Of a stretch of 64,000 nt of DNA, positions 36,310-49,357 are shown piece by piece (within the stretch, counting starts at the first letter, position 1; each line of letters opens with the position of its first letter). The DNA is from Streptomyces flaveolus (GTDB lineage: Bacteria; Actinomycetota; Actinomycetes; Streptomycetales; Streptomycetaceae). Both the position numbers and the translations under genes were made by a program. Below the pieces are notes generated by a model, which saw only the letters and a program-made list of their open reading frames with translations, was not told the origin of the DNA and did no database searches. The stretch spans positions 33,295-97,294 of the forward strand of contig NZ_JNWV01000050.1 of assembly GCF_000716535.1 (NCBI RefSeq). The letters are read 5' to 3'.

Positions 36310-36739
36310 TCGACAGACTTTTCGGCTCACGTTTGGGGAAGAACGTGTAGCTCGCCGCGATGACCACGTTGATCCCGATCGCCCACAGCATGCGCTGCTG
36401 CCAGGCCCGCAGCGAACCGGTGTCCCCGCCGTCGCCCACGTACCAGACCGCGCCCTGGAGCAGGGCGAGGGCGACGGCCGAGGCCAGGATCCAGCGGGCC
36501 GCGACCTTCCACTCGTGGACGGCGCGGGCCGTACCGCACTTCGGCGGCCTCACCGGGGGCGGGCCGCCGGCGAAGCGGTGGGCCACCCGGGCGTCCGCCC
36601 ACCTGATGGTGGAGCGGCCGAGGCCGACCGTGAAGCCGATGTAGACCGCGGCGAGGCCGTGCCGCCAGTCCGGTTCGGCGCCGTTCCTCAGGTCGATCGC
36701 GGTGACGGCGAAGAGCACGATCGGGGTGTCCGCGACCCG
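36310..36739 (-). pseudogene. small membrane protein lacking its 5' end
   Basis: The translation RVADTPIVLFAVTAIDLRNG leads into helices AAVYIGFTVGLGRS, WILASAVALALLQGAVWYV and WAIGINVVIAASYTF, an integral membrane protein of unknown function. No start codon precedes it in its family-like region: at about 36739 the sequence passes straight into the opposite-strand response regulator. The frame also lacks a natural stop and reads on through the DinB gene, so a 3' frameshift near CCCCAAACGTGA is possible. Confidence 0.6.
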
Positions 36740-37194
36740 GCGGATCGTCGCCGAGCGGCTCGCGGACGTGCTCGTGCTGACCACCTTCGACCTCGACGAG
36801 TACGTCTTCGGGGCGCTGCGGGCGGGGGCGGCCGGGTTCCTGTTGAAGAACACCGAGGCGAGGGAGCTGCCGGAGGCGGTGCGGACGGTGGCGCGCGAGG
36901 GAGGGGATCGTGGCGCCTGCCGTGACCCGGCGGCTGATCGCGGAGTCCGCCGCGGCTCCCGCGCGGGAGGCGAAGGCCTACCCGGCCGTGCTGGAGGGCC
37001 TCACCCGGCGGAAGCGGGAGGTGCTGGGCTGTGTCGGCGAGGGCCTGTCGAACGCGGAGATCGCGGCCCGGCTGGACATGGCGGAGGGCACGGTGAAGAC
37101 GCACGTCAGCCGGTTGCCGGCCAAGCTGGAGCTGCGCAGCCGGGTGCAAGCGGTGGTTCGCGCCCGGGAGTTGGGGCTCCAGCGCGGGCTCGCT
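36729..37194 (+). pseudogene. NarL/FixJ-type response regulator, truncated and frameshifted
   Basis: It begins inside the receiver domain (SATRRIVAERLADVLVLTTF then DLDEYVFGALRAGAAGFLLK), so the phosphorylated Asp is absent. One extra base near 36895-36905 shifts the frame; the LuxR-type domain follows in the next frame (LTRRKREVLGCVGEGLSN, then EIAARLDMAEGTVKTHVSRL). The natural stop is also missing: the frame runs on through the chitinase promoter. No histidine kinase remains upstream. Clear decay of a two-component system. Confidence 0.8.
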
Positions 37195-37200
37195 CAGGAG

Positions 37201-37242
37201 TGGTCCAGACCTATTGACGGGTGGTCCAGACCTTTCTACCCT
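37201..37242 (+). promoter_or_regulatory. chitinase promoter with paired 12-bp direct repeats
   Basis: TGGTCCAGACCT occurs at 37201-37212 and 37222-37233, a 21-bp period (two helical turns). It matches the double repeat known from Streptomyces chitinase promoters and the DasR-type consensus TGGTCTAGACCA. A -35 TTGACG (37214-37219) and -10 TACCCT (37237-37242) with a 17-bp spacer are interleaved with it, so a bound regulator would cover the promoter. Confidence 0.88.
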
Positions 37243-37307
37243 CGCAGCACCATGGGCATGAAGGCTCAGTCATGCCCCTGACACCCCGATGACGAGGGAG
37301 GCGCAGC

Positions 37308-39128
<1,821 letters not shown>

Positions 39129-39158
39129 GAACGAACAGCACCACTAAGCGACGTTGAC

Positions 39159-39187
39159 GCTCCCCCCAGACTTCGTCCGGGGGGAGC
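39159..39187 (+). terminator. terminator after the chitinase gene
   Basis: GCTCCCCCC and GGGGGGAGC form a 9-bp stem with an 11-nt loop, 31 bp after the chitinase stop. Confidence 0.7.
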
Positions 39188-39193
39188 CCCACC

Positions 39194-39230
39194 CAGAGGG
39201 TGAATGCGGCTACGCCACATTCACCCTCTG
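39194..39230. terminator. second hairpin, overlapping the DUF2550 gene end
   Basis: CAGAGGGTGAATG and CATTCACCCTCTG are perfect 13-base complements with an 11-nt loop. The right arm is the last codons of the minus-strand DUF2550 gene; the left arm is a mirror copy beyond its stop. It may stop transcription from both sides. Confidence 0.65.
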
Positions 39231-39662
39231 TCCGGGCGGGGCTGCCTCCAGCCACGCGAGGAATCCGGTCAGCGCGTCTTCGCTCATGGCGAGTTCCAGG
39301 CGCGTGCCCCGGTGCGTACAGGCCAGCACCACCGCGTCGGACAGCAGCGCCAGCTCCTCCTCGCCCTCGGGCAGCCGGCGGCCGGCCACCTCGATCTGGC
39401 CGCGTTCCAGGACGCGGCGGGGGCGGGGGGCGTAGGAGAAGACCCGGTACCACTCGATGCGGTCGCCGTTGTAGCGGGTGACGCCGTAGGACCAGCCCTT
39501 GCCGCCCGTGTCCGGCTTCTCGGGCAGGTCCCAGCGCAGCGAACAGTCGAAGGTGCCGCCGGAACGCTGGATCAGCCTCCGGCGCAGCCCGAACAGGAAC
39601 AGTCCCACCACCACGAGCGCGACCGCGATCCCGCACACAGTCAGAGCGAGGACCATCGGCAC
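39210..39662 (-). CDS. DUF2550 membrane-anchored protein
   Basis: A 150-residue protein: one N-terminal transmembrane helix (LALTVCGIAVALVVVGLFLFG area) and a cytoplasmic domain with GGTFDCSLRWDLPEKP and YGVTRYNGDRIEWYRVFSYAPRP. DUF2550 is restricted to Actinobacteria and its gene commonly lies next to atpC, as here, but no function is known. The GTG at 39662 and an ATG at 39656 are both possible starts given the AGGAGG upstream. Confidence 0.85.
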   Translation of the reverse strand: MPMVLALTVCGIAVALVVVGLFLFGLRRRLIQRSGGTFDCSLRWDLPEKPDTGGKGWSYGVTRYNGDRIEWYRVFSYAPRPRRVLERGQIEVAGRRLPEGEEELALLSDAVVLACTHRGTRLELAMSEDALTGFLAWLEAAPPGQRVNVA

Positions 39663-39734
39663 CGACCTCCTCGTCTCCTAGGTAGAACTGCTTCTACGAC
39701 TGAGTAATGAAACGGAAAAAACACCCACATCTGC

Positions 39735-39781
39735 CTCAGCCGCGACCGGCACCGGATTGCTCCGGGCCGGCCGCGGCTGAG
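39735..39781 (-). terminator. terminator of the atp operon
   Basis: A long interrupted stem (CTCAGCCGCG with CGCGGCTGAG, then CCGGC with GCCGG and CCGG with CCGG, ATTGCT loop) 27 bp after the atpC stop. On the minus strand a run of six T follows about 15 nt later. Confidence 0.75.
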
Positions 39782-39807
39782 TGACGTCAACGTACAGCGC
39801 GGCTGGT

Positions 39808-40182
39808 TCAGCGCGCCGTCGCAGCGCGCAGTCGGACGTCCGCGCGGCGCTCGGCGACGGCGTCGCCCTCCGCCTTCGCACGCTCCAGTTCCCGCTCCGT
39901 GCGCTGGACATCGATCTCGTCCGACAGCTCGGCGATCTCGGCCAGCAGGGACAGCTTGTTGTCCGCGAACGAGATGAAACCGCCGTGCACCGCGGCGACG
40001 ACCGTTCCACCTTCACTCGTACGGATGGTCACCGGGCCCGACTCCAGCACACCGAGCAGCGGCTGGTGACCGGGCATGACGCCGATGTCGCCGGACGTGG
40101 TGCGCGCGACGACCAGGGTGGCCTCGCCGGACCAGACCTGGCGGTCGGCGGCGACCAGCTCGACGTGCAGCTCAGCAGCCAA
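39808..40182 (-). CDS. atpC: ATP synthase F1 subunit epsilon
   Basis: A 124-residue subunit of the F1 central stalk that couples rotation and inhibits ATPase activity. N-terminal beta-sandwich (LHVELVAADRQVWSGEA, GDIGVMPGHQPLLG) and a C-terminal helical hairpin ending in the Arg-rich LRAATAR. Last gene of the operon, separated from atpD by a 118-bp spacer with two hairpins, unusually wide for this operon. Confidence 0.95.
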   Translation of the reverse strand: MAAELHVELVAADRQVWSGEATLVVARTTSGDIGVMPGHQPLLGVLESGPVTIRTSEGGTVVAAVHGGFISFADNKLSLLAEIAELSDEIDVQRTERELERAKAEGDAVAERRADVRLRAATAR

Positions 40183-40201
40183 GAGTGGCTCCTCGGGTCA
40201 C

Positions 40202-40278
40202 CACCCGGCAGGGGCGCCGGGTGTTGGGGTCAATTCTAGTGGGCGTGGATGAGGGGGCGGGACGCACCCCGCCCCCTC
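40202..40278 (-). terminator. two hairpins between atpD and atpC
   Basis: GAGGGGGCGGG/CCCGCCCCCTC (40251-40278) is a perfect 11-bp stem with a 6-nt loop just after the atpD stop; CACCCGGC/GCCGGGTG (40202-40223) is an 8-bp stem nearer atpC. No T run follows either, so attenuation or mRNA processing is as likely as full termination. Confidence 0.55.
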
Positions 40279-40300
40279 ACGACTCAGACGAGTGCCGGAG

Positions 40301-41737
<1,437 letters not shown>

Positions 41738-42655
41738 TTATCGGTCACTCCCCGCGGTCGCGTCGGCCAGGGCGCTGGCGCCACCGACGATCTCGCTGAT
41801 TTCCTGGGTGATTTCGGCCTGGCGGGCCGCGTTGGCAAGACGGGAGAGCGTGTTGATCAGCTCGCCCGCGTTGTCGGTGGCCGACTTCATCGCGCGCCGC
41901 GTGGCGGCGTGCTTCGAAGCGGCCGACTGGAGCAGCGCGTTGTAGATGCGGCTCTCCACGTAGCGCGGCAGCAGGGCATCGAGGACGTCCTCCGCCGAGG
42001 GCTCGAAGTCGTACAGCGGGAGGATCTCGCCCTTCGGGTGAGCCTCCTCGGCGACCTCTTCGAGGCGCAGCGGCAGCAGCCGGGCGTCGAGCGCCGTCTG
42101 CGTCATCATCGAGACGAACTCGGTGAAGACGATGTGGAGTTCGTCCACACCACCCTCGGCCGTGTCCTTCTCGATGGCCTCGATCAGCGGCGCCGCCACC
42201 TTCTTGGCGTCCGCGTACGTCGGCTCGTCGGTGAAGCCGCTCCACGACTCCGCGATCTTGCGCTCACGGAAGTTGTAGTGGGCCACACCGCGCCGGCCGA
42301 CGATGTACGTGTCGACCTGCTTGCCCTCGCGCTCCAGGCGCTCGGTCAGCTGCTCCGCGGCCTTGATGGCGTTGGAGTTGAAGGCGCCGGCCAGACCGCG
42401 GTCGCTCGTGAGGAGCAGGACCGCGGCACGGCTCGGGTTCTCCGCCTCCGTGGTGAGCGGGTGCTTGGTGTTCGAACCCGTACCGACCGCCGTGACCGCG
42501 CGCGTGAGCTCCTGCGCGTACGGCGTGGAGGCCGCCACCTTGCGCTGCGCCTTGACGACACGCGAGGCGGCGATCATCTCCATCGCCTTGGTGATCTTCT
42601 TGGTCGCGCTGACGGATCGGATGCGACGCTTGTAGACCCGGAGCTGGGCTCCCAT
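41738..42655 (-). CDS. atpG: ATP synthase F1 subunit gamma
   Basis: A 305-residue rotor shaft. N-terminal helix [20 protein letters not shown], the conserved [11 protein letters not shown] segment and the C-terminal helix [20 protein letters not shown], all diagnostic. Sits 20 bp after atpA and joins atpD directly. Confidence 0.97.
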   Translation of the reverse strand: MGAQLRVYKRRIRSVSATKKITKAMEMIAASRVVKAQRKVAASTPYAQELTRAVTAVGTGSNTKHPLTTEAENPSRAAVLLLTSDRGLAGAFNSNAIKAAEQLTERLEREGKQVDTYIVGRRGVAHYNFRERKIAESWSGFTDEPTYADAKKVAAPLIEAIEKDTAEGGVDELHIVFTEFVSMMTQTALDARLLPLRLEEVAEEAHPKGEILPLYDFEPSAEDVLDALLPRYVESRIYNALLQSAASKHAATRRAMKSATDNAGELINTLSRLANAARQAEITQEISEIVGGASALADATAGSDR

Positions 42656-42675
42656 GAGTCAGGTCCTTCCTTACG

Positions 42676-44268
42676 TCACTTGGCGGCAGCGGCAGGAACG
42701 TCCTCGCCGAGCAGCTTGCCGTCGCTCGTCTCGAACTGCTTCTTGAACTCCGCCACGGCGTCGTCGATCGCCTGGATCGTGTCGTCCGACATCTTGGCGC
42801 CCTCCTTGATGGAGGTCATCAGGCCCTGGTGCTTCCGGTGCAGGAAGTCCAGCAGCTCCCGCTCGAAGCGGCGGATGTCGGCGACCGGCACGTCGTCCAT
42901 GCGGCCGTTGGTGCCGGCCCACACGGAGACGACCTGGTCCTCGGTGGCCATCGGCTGGTACTGGTCCTGCTTCAGCAGCTCGACCATGCGCTGGCCGCGC
43001 TCCAGCTGGGCCTTCGAGGCCGCGTCCAGGTCGGAACCGAAGGCGGCGAACGCCTCCAGCTCACGGAACTGGGCGAGGTCCACGCGGAGGCGGCCGGAGA
43101 CCTGGCGCATCGCCTTGTGCTGCGCGGAACCACCGACTCGGGAGACGGAGATACCGACGTTCAGCGCGGGACGCTGACCCGCGTTGAACAGGTCCGACTC
43201 CAGGAAGCACTGGCCGTCGGTGATGGAGATGACGTTGGTCGGGATGAACGCCGAGACGTCGTTGGCCTTGGTCTCGACGATCGGCAGACCGGTCATCGAA
43301 CCGGCACCCATGTCGTCGGAGAGCTTGGCGCAGCGCTCCAGCAGCCGGGAGTGCAGGTAGAAGACGTCACCCGGGTAGGCCTCACGGCCCGGCGGGCGGC
43401 GCAGCAGCAGGGATACGGCGCGGTAGGCGTCGGCCTGCTTCGACAGGTCGTCGAAGATGATCAGGACGTGCTTGCCCTGGTACATCCAGTGCTGGCCGAT
43501 GGCCGAACCGGTGTACGGCGCCAGGTACTTGAAGCCGGCCGGGTCGGACGCCGGGGCGGCGACGATGGTCGTGTACTCCAGCGCGCCGTTCTCCTCCAGC
43601 GCGCGGCGCACGCCGGCGATGGTGGAGCCCTTCTGGCCGATGGCGACGTAGATGCAGCGGACCTGCTTCTTCGGGTCGCCCGTGCGCCAGTTGTCGCGCT
43701 GGTTGATGATCGTGTCGACGGCCAGGGCGGTCTTGCCCGTCTGGCGGTCACCGATGATCAGCTGACGCTGACCACGGCCGATCGGGGTCATCGCGTCGAC
43801 GGCCTTGTAGCCGGTCTCCATCGGCTCGTGCACCGACTTGCGCTGCATGACCGTGGGGGCCTGCAGCTCAAGGGCGCGGCGGCCGTCGGTCTCGATCTCG
43901 CCGAGGCCGTCGATCGGGTTGCCGAGCGGGTCGACGACACGGCCGAGGTAGCCCTCGCCGACCGCGACGGAGAGGACCTCACCGGTGCGCGTGACCGGCT
44001 GACCCTCCTCGATGCCGCTGAACTCGCCCAGGACGACCGCACCGATCTCGCGCTCTTCCAGGTTCAGCGCGAGACCGAGGGAGCCATCCTCGAACTTCAG
44101 CAGCTCGTTCGCCATGGCCGAGGGCAGACCCTCGATCTTGGCGATACCGTCGCCGGCGACGGTGACCGTACCGACCTCCTCGCGCGAGGCCGCGTCCGGC
44201 TTGTACGACTGGACGAAGTTCTCCAGCGCGTCCCGGATCTCCTCCGGCCGGATCGTGAGCTCCGCCAT
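42676..44268 (-). CDS. atpA: ATP synthase F1 subunit alpha
   Basis: A 530-residue regulatory nucleotide-binding subunit. Walker A GDRQTGKT (173-180), the [11 protein letters not shown] stretch and the adenine pocket GTNGRMDDV are as expected. The start is the ATG at 44268 with AGGGAA upstream; longer in-frame residues to 44346 come from the leader. The C-terminus extends about 20 residues past E. coli AtpA with [13 protein letters not shown], usual for actinomycetes. Confidence 0.97.
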   Translation of the reverse strand: MAELTIRPEEIRDALENFVQSYKPDAASREEVGTVTVAGDGIAKIEGLPSAMANELLKFEDGSLGLALNLEEREIGAVVLGEFSGIEEGQPVTRTGEVLSVAVGEGYLGRVVDPLGNPIDGLGEIETDGRRALELQAPTVMQRKSVHEPMETGYKAVDAMTPIGRGQRQLIIGDRQTGKTALAVDTIINQRDNWRTGDPKKQVRCIYVAIGQKGSTIAGVRRALEENGALEYTTIVAAPASDPAGFKYLAPYTGSAIGQHWMYQGKHVLIIFDDLSKQADAYRAVSLLLRRPPGREAYPGDVFYLHSRLLERCAKLSDDMGAGSMTGLPIVETKANDVSAFIPTNVISITDGQCFLESDLFNAGQRPALNVGISVSRVGGSAQHKAMRQVSGRLRVDLAQFRELEAFAAFGSDLDAASKAQLERGQRMVELLKQDQYQPMATEDQVVSVWAGTNGRMDDVPVADIRRFERELLDFLHRKHQGLMTSIKEGAKMSDDTIQAIDDAVAEFKKQFETSDGKLLGEDVPAAAAK

Positions 44269-44316
44269 CTGGGTTCCCTGCTCTCCTTGTTGGGCCCGAA
44301 GTTTCACTTTGGGGGT

Positions 44317-44394
44317 CTGGGGGCGACCCCCAGGAATCCTCTGCACGGCCCAACCAGGGCCGTAAGTACGTACTGCTTTTCTCGAGATATCGAG
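44317..44394 (-). other. cluster of short inverted repeats between atpH and atpA
   Basis: Three stem-loops lie in the 132-bp spacer: CTGGGGG-CGA-CCCCCAG (44317-44333), ACGGCCC-AACCA-GGGCCGT (44345-44363) and CTCGA-GATA-TCGAG (44381-44394), plus the palindrome AGTACGTACT (44365-44374). They may fold as processing or stabilising stems that set the high atpA level; other junctions in this operon are short. Confidence 0.55.
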
Positions 44395-44400
44395 TTGCTG

Positions 44401-45216
44401 CTAGCTCGCCATGCGGCGGGCGGCCTCGTCCAGCCGGTCCGCGATGGAGCCGTTGATGACCTCGTCACCGACCTGCACCCGGATCCCGCCGACGACCTCG
44501 GGGTCGACGTCGAGGTTGAGGTGCATCCGACGCCCGTAGAGCTTGGTCAGGGCGGCGCCGAGGCGCTCGCGCTGCCCGTCGCTCAGCGGCACCGCCGAGG
44601 TGACGACGGCGACCATGCGGTTCCGGCGATCGGCGGCGAGCTTGGACAGGGACTCCAGTCCCGTCTCCAGGCTACGTCCACGCGGCGCGGTCGCGAGGCG
44701 CGTCACCAGCCGCTCGGTGGCCGGCTTGGCCCGCCCGCCCAGGAGCCGGTGCAGCAGCTCGGTCTTGGCCGAGGTGCCGGCGGCACGGTCGGTGAGCGCG
44801 GCGCGCAGTTCGGTGCTGGAGGAGACGATCCGGCCGAACCGGAACAGCTCGTCCTCGACGTCGTCGAGGGTGCCCGTCTTCTCCGCGGCCGTAAGGTCGG
44901 CGATGTTCGCCAGCTCCTCCAGCGCGTCCACCAGGTCGCGGGGCTGCGACCAGCGGGACCGGGCCAGCCCGGACACCAGGTCGGCGGCGGTGCCGCTGAC
45001 CTGGCCGCCGATCAGGCGCTGGACAAGCTGCGCCTTCGCCTCCCCGGGCTGCGCCGGGTCGGTGAGGACCCGGCGCAGGCCGGCCTCGCGGTCGAGCAGC
45101 GCGGTGACGGCCGCCAGCTCCTCCGCGAGCTTCGCGGCGTCGACGGACGTGGAGTCCGTCAGCGCGTCGAGACGCTCACGTGCGGCTGCCAGGGCCTCGC
45201 GGCTCGCTCCGTTCAT
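44401..45216 (-). CDS. atpH: ATP synthase F1 subunit delta
   Basis: A 271-residue stator subunit that links F1 to the b-dimer. Actinobacterial form: longer than the E. coli subunit (177 residues) with an N-terminal extension. Conserved C-terminal HLNLDVDPEVVGGIRVQVGD and DGSIADRLDEA-like ending (NGSIADRLDEAARRM). Its ATG overlaps the atpF stop (ATGA). Confidence 0.94.
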   Translation of the reverse strand: MNGASREALAAARERLDALTDSTSVDAAKLAEELAAVTALLDREAGLRRVLTDPAQPGEAKAQLVQRLIGGQVSGTAADLVSGLARSRWSQPRDLVDALEELANIADLTAAEKTGTLDDVEDELFRFGRIVSSSTELRAALTDRAAGTSAKTELLHRLLGGRAKPATERLVTRLATAPRGRSLETGLESLSKLAADRRNRMVAVVTSAVPLSDGQRERLGAALTKLYGRRMHLNLDVDPEVVGGIRVQVGDEVINGSIADRLDEAARRMAS

Positions 45217-45764
45217 CGCGCGGCCTCGGCCTTCTCCTCAAGCTCGTCGAGGAAGCGGTCGATCACACGGCTCTGACGGGCGTGGTCCTCGAGGGACTCG
45301 CCGACGAGCTTGCCGGCCAGTTCGGTGGCGAGCTTGCCGACGTCCTGACGCAGCGCGGACGCGGCGGCCTTGCGGTCGGCCTCGATCTGGGCGTGGCCGG
45401 CGGTGACGATCTCCTCGCGCTGCCGCTGGCCCTCGGCCCGCATCTCGGCGATGAGCGCGGCACCCTGCTCCTGCGCCTCCTGGCGCAGGCGCGCGGCCTC
45501 GTGCCGGGCCTCGGCGAGCTGGGCCTTGTACTGCTCAAGGACGCTCTGGGCCTCGACCTTCATGGCGTCGGCCTCTTCGATGCCGCCTTCGATCGCCGCG
45601 CGACGCTCCTCCAGAACCCTGTTGATGTTCGGAAGCAGCTTCTTCCAGAAGAAGAAGAACACGATGGCGAAGGCGATGGTGCCGACGAGCAGCTCAGGAC
45701 CAGCCGGGACGAGCGGGTTCTGCTCCGTCTCCTCGGCCGCCAGCTGTACCAGGTTGGCGATCAC
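45213..45764 (-). CDS. atpF: ATP synthase F0 subunit b
   Basis: A 183-residue peripheral-stalk subunit: one membrane helix (about residues 26-44, LVGTIAFAIVFFFFWKKLL) then a long charged coiled coil rich in Glu, Ala, Arg and Gln. GTG start. Translationally coupled to atpH. Confidence 0.95.
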   Translation of the reverse strand: MIANLVQLAAEETEQNPLVPAGPELLVGTIAFAIVFFFFWKKLLPNINRVLEERRAAIEGGIEEADAMKVEAQSVLEQYKAQLAEARHEAARLRQEAQEQGAALIAEMRAEGQRQREEIVTAGHAQIEADRKAAASALRQDVGKLATELAGKLVGESLEDHARQSRVIDRFLDELEEKAEAAR

Positions 45765-45803
45765 ATCAGTGCCTTTCGTCGATTCGTGTCAGGTAAGGGG
45801 TGA

Positions 45804-46939
<1,136 letters not shown>

Positions 46940-47164
46940 CGCGGGCTCCTTCGGCGTGACGCATGGGTTCGGCAACCTCGTTGTGTCGGCGCGGCACACG
47001 GCCGCGGATCGGCACCGGACTGGTGTTACGGATGTGGGGGCGGCTGGGGGGCATCGAGCCTCGCGATCGAGCAGGCGTCAGCTCGGATGCCCGCGCCCGC
47101 GATGCCGCAGTTGGCACCGGACGATAGCAGGAGATCTCACAAGCCTTTATCCCGCCCCTACCCC

Positions 47165-47602
47165 TCACGGCTTCGGCCCTGTCTTCTCGGGCTTCTCACT
47201 CTTCGCGGAGTCCGGGTCGATGTAGAAGATCTTGGCCTTCATGTGCGCGCGTGCCTGCGCGGCCATCCACACGACGGTCGCGACGACGAGCGACACGGCG
47301 AACGTCTTCGCGTTGAAGAGGGAGGTGTCCTTGAAGACAGCGACGAAGATCAGGAGGAGCAGCAGCTGGGCGACGTAGAGCAGCAGCCCCATCGCCTGGA
47401 AGAGCTGCGGGAGCGTTTTTGCCGTCCACTGGAGCACGTAGAGGCCGAGTCCCATGAACAGGATGGCCAGCACCGTGCCGACGACCGCGCCGAGCGCGCC
47501 CTTGCCCCCCGCGACCGCGGCGCTCACGGCGACAGCGATCACGCCGGCAGCCGCTGTGGGCACAGCGATCTGCGCAAGGTTCCGGACGTCATTGGACGGC
47601 AT
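47165..47602 (-). CDS. atpI: AtpI-like assembly protein
   Basis: A 145-residue membrane protein with four helices (IAVPTAAAGVIAVAVSAAVAG starts the first) and a charged C-terminal tail KSEKPEKTGPKP. By position and topology it is the AtpI protein that assists c-ring assembly. I chose the ATG at 47602 with CGGAG 8 nt upstream; an in-frame GTG at 47623 is weaker. First gene of the operon; the promoter should lie in 47624-47903. Confidence 0.88.
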   Translation of the reverse strand: MPSNDVRNLAQIAVPTAAAGVIAVAVSAAVAGGKGALGAVVGTVLAILFMGLGLYVLQWTAKTLPQLFQAMGLLLYVAQLLLLLIFVAVFKDTSLFNAKTFAVSLVVATVVWMAAQARAHMKAKIFYIDPDSAKSEKPEKTGPKP

Positions 47603-47783
47603 GGCGGCAACTCCGCTTTTCACAGGGGGCAGGGTGTCGTCATGGACGAGCGTAGTCCCGGGCTGAGTGATCGAGACCTCACACCAATGGACCGTCGCAC
47701 TCGGGTCCTTCGGTTCTATCCGGGGTTCTCGTGAACCGTATCACAAACTATTTGATGAGGTCTTTACCTGGTGGGTGTGCTCG

Positions 47784-47805
47784 CTGTCACACATGAGAGT
47801 GACAG
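47784..47805. promoter_or_regulatory. inverted repeat in the atp operon leader
   Basis: CTGTCAC-N8-GTGACAG is a perfect 7-bp inverted repeat in the 301-bp spacer 47603-47903 between the WecA-like gene and atpI; a shorter one, GGTTC-TCGT-GAACC, lies at 47724-47737. They could be regulator sites or a terminator stem of the upstream gene. No convincing -35/-10 pair was seen. Confidence 0.4.
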
Positions 47806-47903
47806 TGCGCGTCTGTGCAAAAACCGCGCCCACTTGTCTGGTATTAGGGGCCTTTGCTCCCCCACGAGTTGGCAATGCTCTAGTCAGATTCTTACCTTGG
47901 CCG

Positions 47904-49229
47904 TCAACGGCGATCGAGGAATCGTGACCTGGCGCTGACCGCCGTCGCCCCGTTTACGCCCGAGACACCGGCCGTGACCGGGGTCCGCTCCTCGCCTCCC
48001 GGAGCCTCCGCTTCCGTGGCGGTGGCGGCCTCCGCCGCCGCGGTGGCCTCGGGAGCCCGGCGCCGCCTGCGGTACCGCGGCGGCACGAACCGCTGGGCCC
48101 ACACCGGCACGCGCGGGGTGAACCGCGGGAGCAGCAGCAGGACCAGACCGATCGCGCTGAGGAAGACCACGCCCAGCACGATCCACATCGACGCCGAGTT
48201 GACCGAGTACGCCAGCGCCCCGAAGCCGATCAGCGCCGACCAGAAGTACATGATCAGCACGGCCCGGCTGTGCGAGTGGCCGATCTCCAGCAGGCGGTGG
48301 TGCAGATGACCGCGGTCGGCGGCGAACGGCGACTGACCGCGCCAGGTGCGGCGCACGATGGCCAGCACCAGGTCGGCGGCCGGTACGGCGATGATCGTCA
48401 GCGGCAGCAGCAGCGGGATGTACACCGGGACCGTCTGGTGGACCGCCGCCTTCTCCGAGCCCGCGTACAGGTTCAGCGCGTCGGGGTCCACCTGACCGGT
48501 GATCGAGATGGCCCCGGCCGACAGCACCAGGCCGATGAGCATCGACCCCGAGTCGCCCATGAAGATCCGCGCGGGGTGCATGTTGTGCGGCAGGAAGCCC
48601 AGGCACATGCCCATGAGGATCGCCGCGAACAGCGTGCCGGGGGCGGCGGCCTCGATGCCGTACGAGTACCAGATCCGGTAGGCGTACAGGAAGAACGCGC
48701 CCGCCGCGATGCACACCATGCCGGCCGCGAGCCCGTCCAGGCCGTCCACGAAGTTGACCGCGTTGATCGTGATGACCACCAGGGCGACCGTCAGGAGCGT
48801 GCCCTGCCACTGGGTCAGGGCGACGTTGCCGACACCCGGGATGGGCAGCCACAGGATCGTCAGACCCTGCATGACCATCACGCCCGCGGCGATCATCTGA
48901 CCGCCCAGCTTGATCAGCGCGTCGATCTCGAACTTGTCGTCCAGGACGCCGATCAGCCAGATCAGGGCCGCGCCCGAGAGCAGCGCCCGCGGCTCGTTGG
49001 ACTTCGCGAAGACCTCGTTGAGGTTCGTCAGGTGGTCCGCCACCAGCAGGCCCGCGCACAGTCCGAAGAACATCGCGATACCGCCGAGGCGCGGAGTGGG
49101 TTCCCGGTGCACGTCCCGGGCCCGGATCTCCGGCATCGCCCCGGCCACGATCGCGAACTTCCGTACCGGCCCCGTCAGGAGGTACGTCACCGCAGCCGTG
49201 ACGCAGAGCGTCAGCAGGTATTCACGCAC
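47904..49229 (-). CDS. WecA/TagO-like polyprenyl-phosphate sugar-phosphate transferase
   Basis: A 441-residue membrane enzyme of the MraY/WecA family that transfers a sugar phosphate, typically GlcNAc-1-P, from UDP to a polyprenyl phosphate. About 11 helices. Metal-binding DD in GVLDDKF (97-98), NFVDGLDGLAAG, and RGHLHHRLLEIGHS, the His-rich loop specific to the WecA branch. The C-terminal 60 residues are Ala/Glu-rich and cytoplasmic. A GTG at 49229 has GGGGA 5 nt upstream and is preferred over a GTG at 49241. It probably starts a cell-wall polymer such as teichoic acid or arabinogalactan-like glycan. Confidence 0.9.
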   Translation of the reverse strand: MREYLLTLCVTAAVTYLLTGPVRKFAIVAGAMPEIRARDVHREPTPRLGGIAMFFGLCAGLLVADHLTNLNEVFAKSNEPRALLSGAALIWLIGVLDDKFEIDALIKLGGQMIAAGVMVMQGLTILWLPIPGVGNVALTQWQGTLLTVALVVITINAVNFVDGLDGLAAGMVCIAAGAFFLYAYRIWYSYGIEAAAPGTLFAAILMGMCLGFLPHNMHPARIFMGDSGSMLIGLVLSAGAISITGQVDPDALNLYAGSEKAAVHQTVPVYIPLLLPLTIIAVPAADLVLAIVRRTWRGQSPFAADRGHLHHRLLEIGHSHSRAVLIMYFWSALIGFGALAYSVNSASMWIVLGVVFLSAIGLVLLLLPRFTPRVPVWAQRFVPPRYRRRRRAPEATAAAEAATATEAEAPGGEERTPVTAGVSGVNGATAVSARSRFLDRR

Positions 49230-49357
49230 GGGCTTCCCCACAGGTCTCGCTGGCCATCACAGCCCCACACCCTAGCGACGGACGCATATGGATGAGGACT
49301 TCCGGGTATCGACGATGGTTGCACGAGTGGCTGTGCACCCCCGTCGGCTACCCCGGT

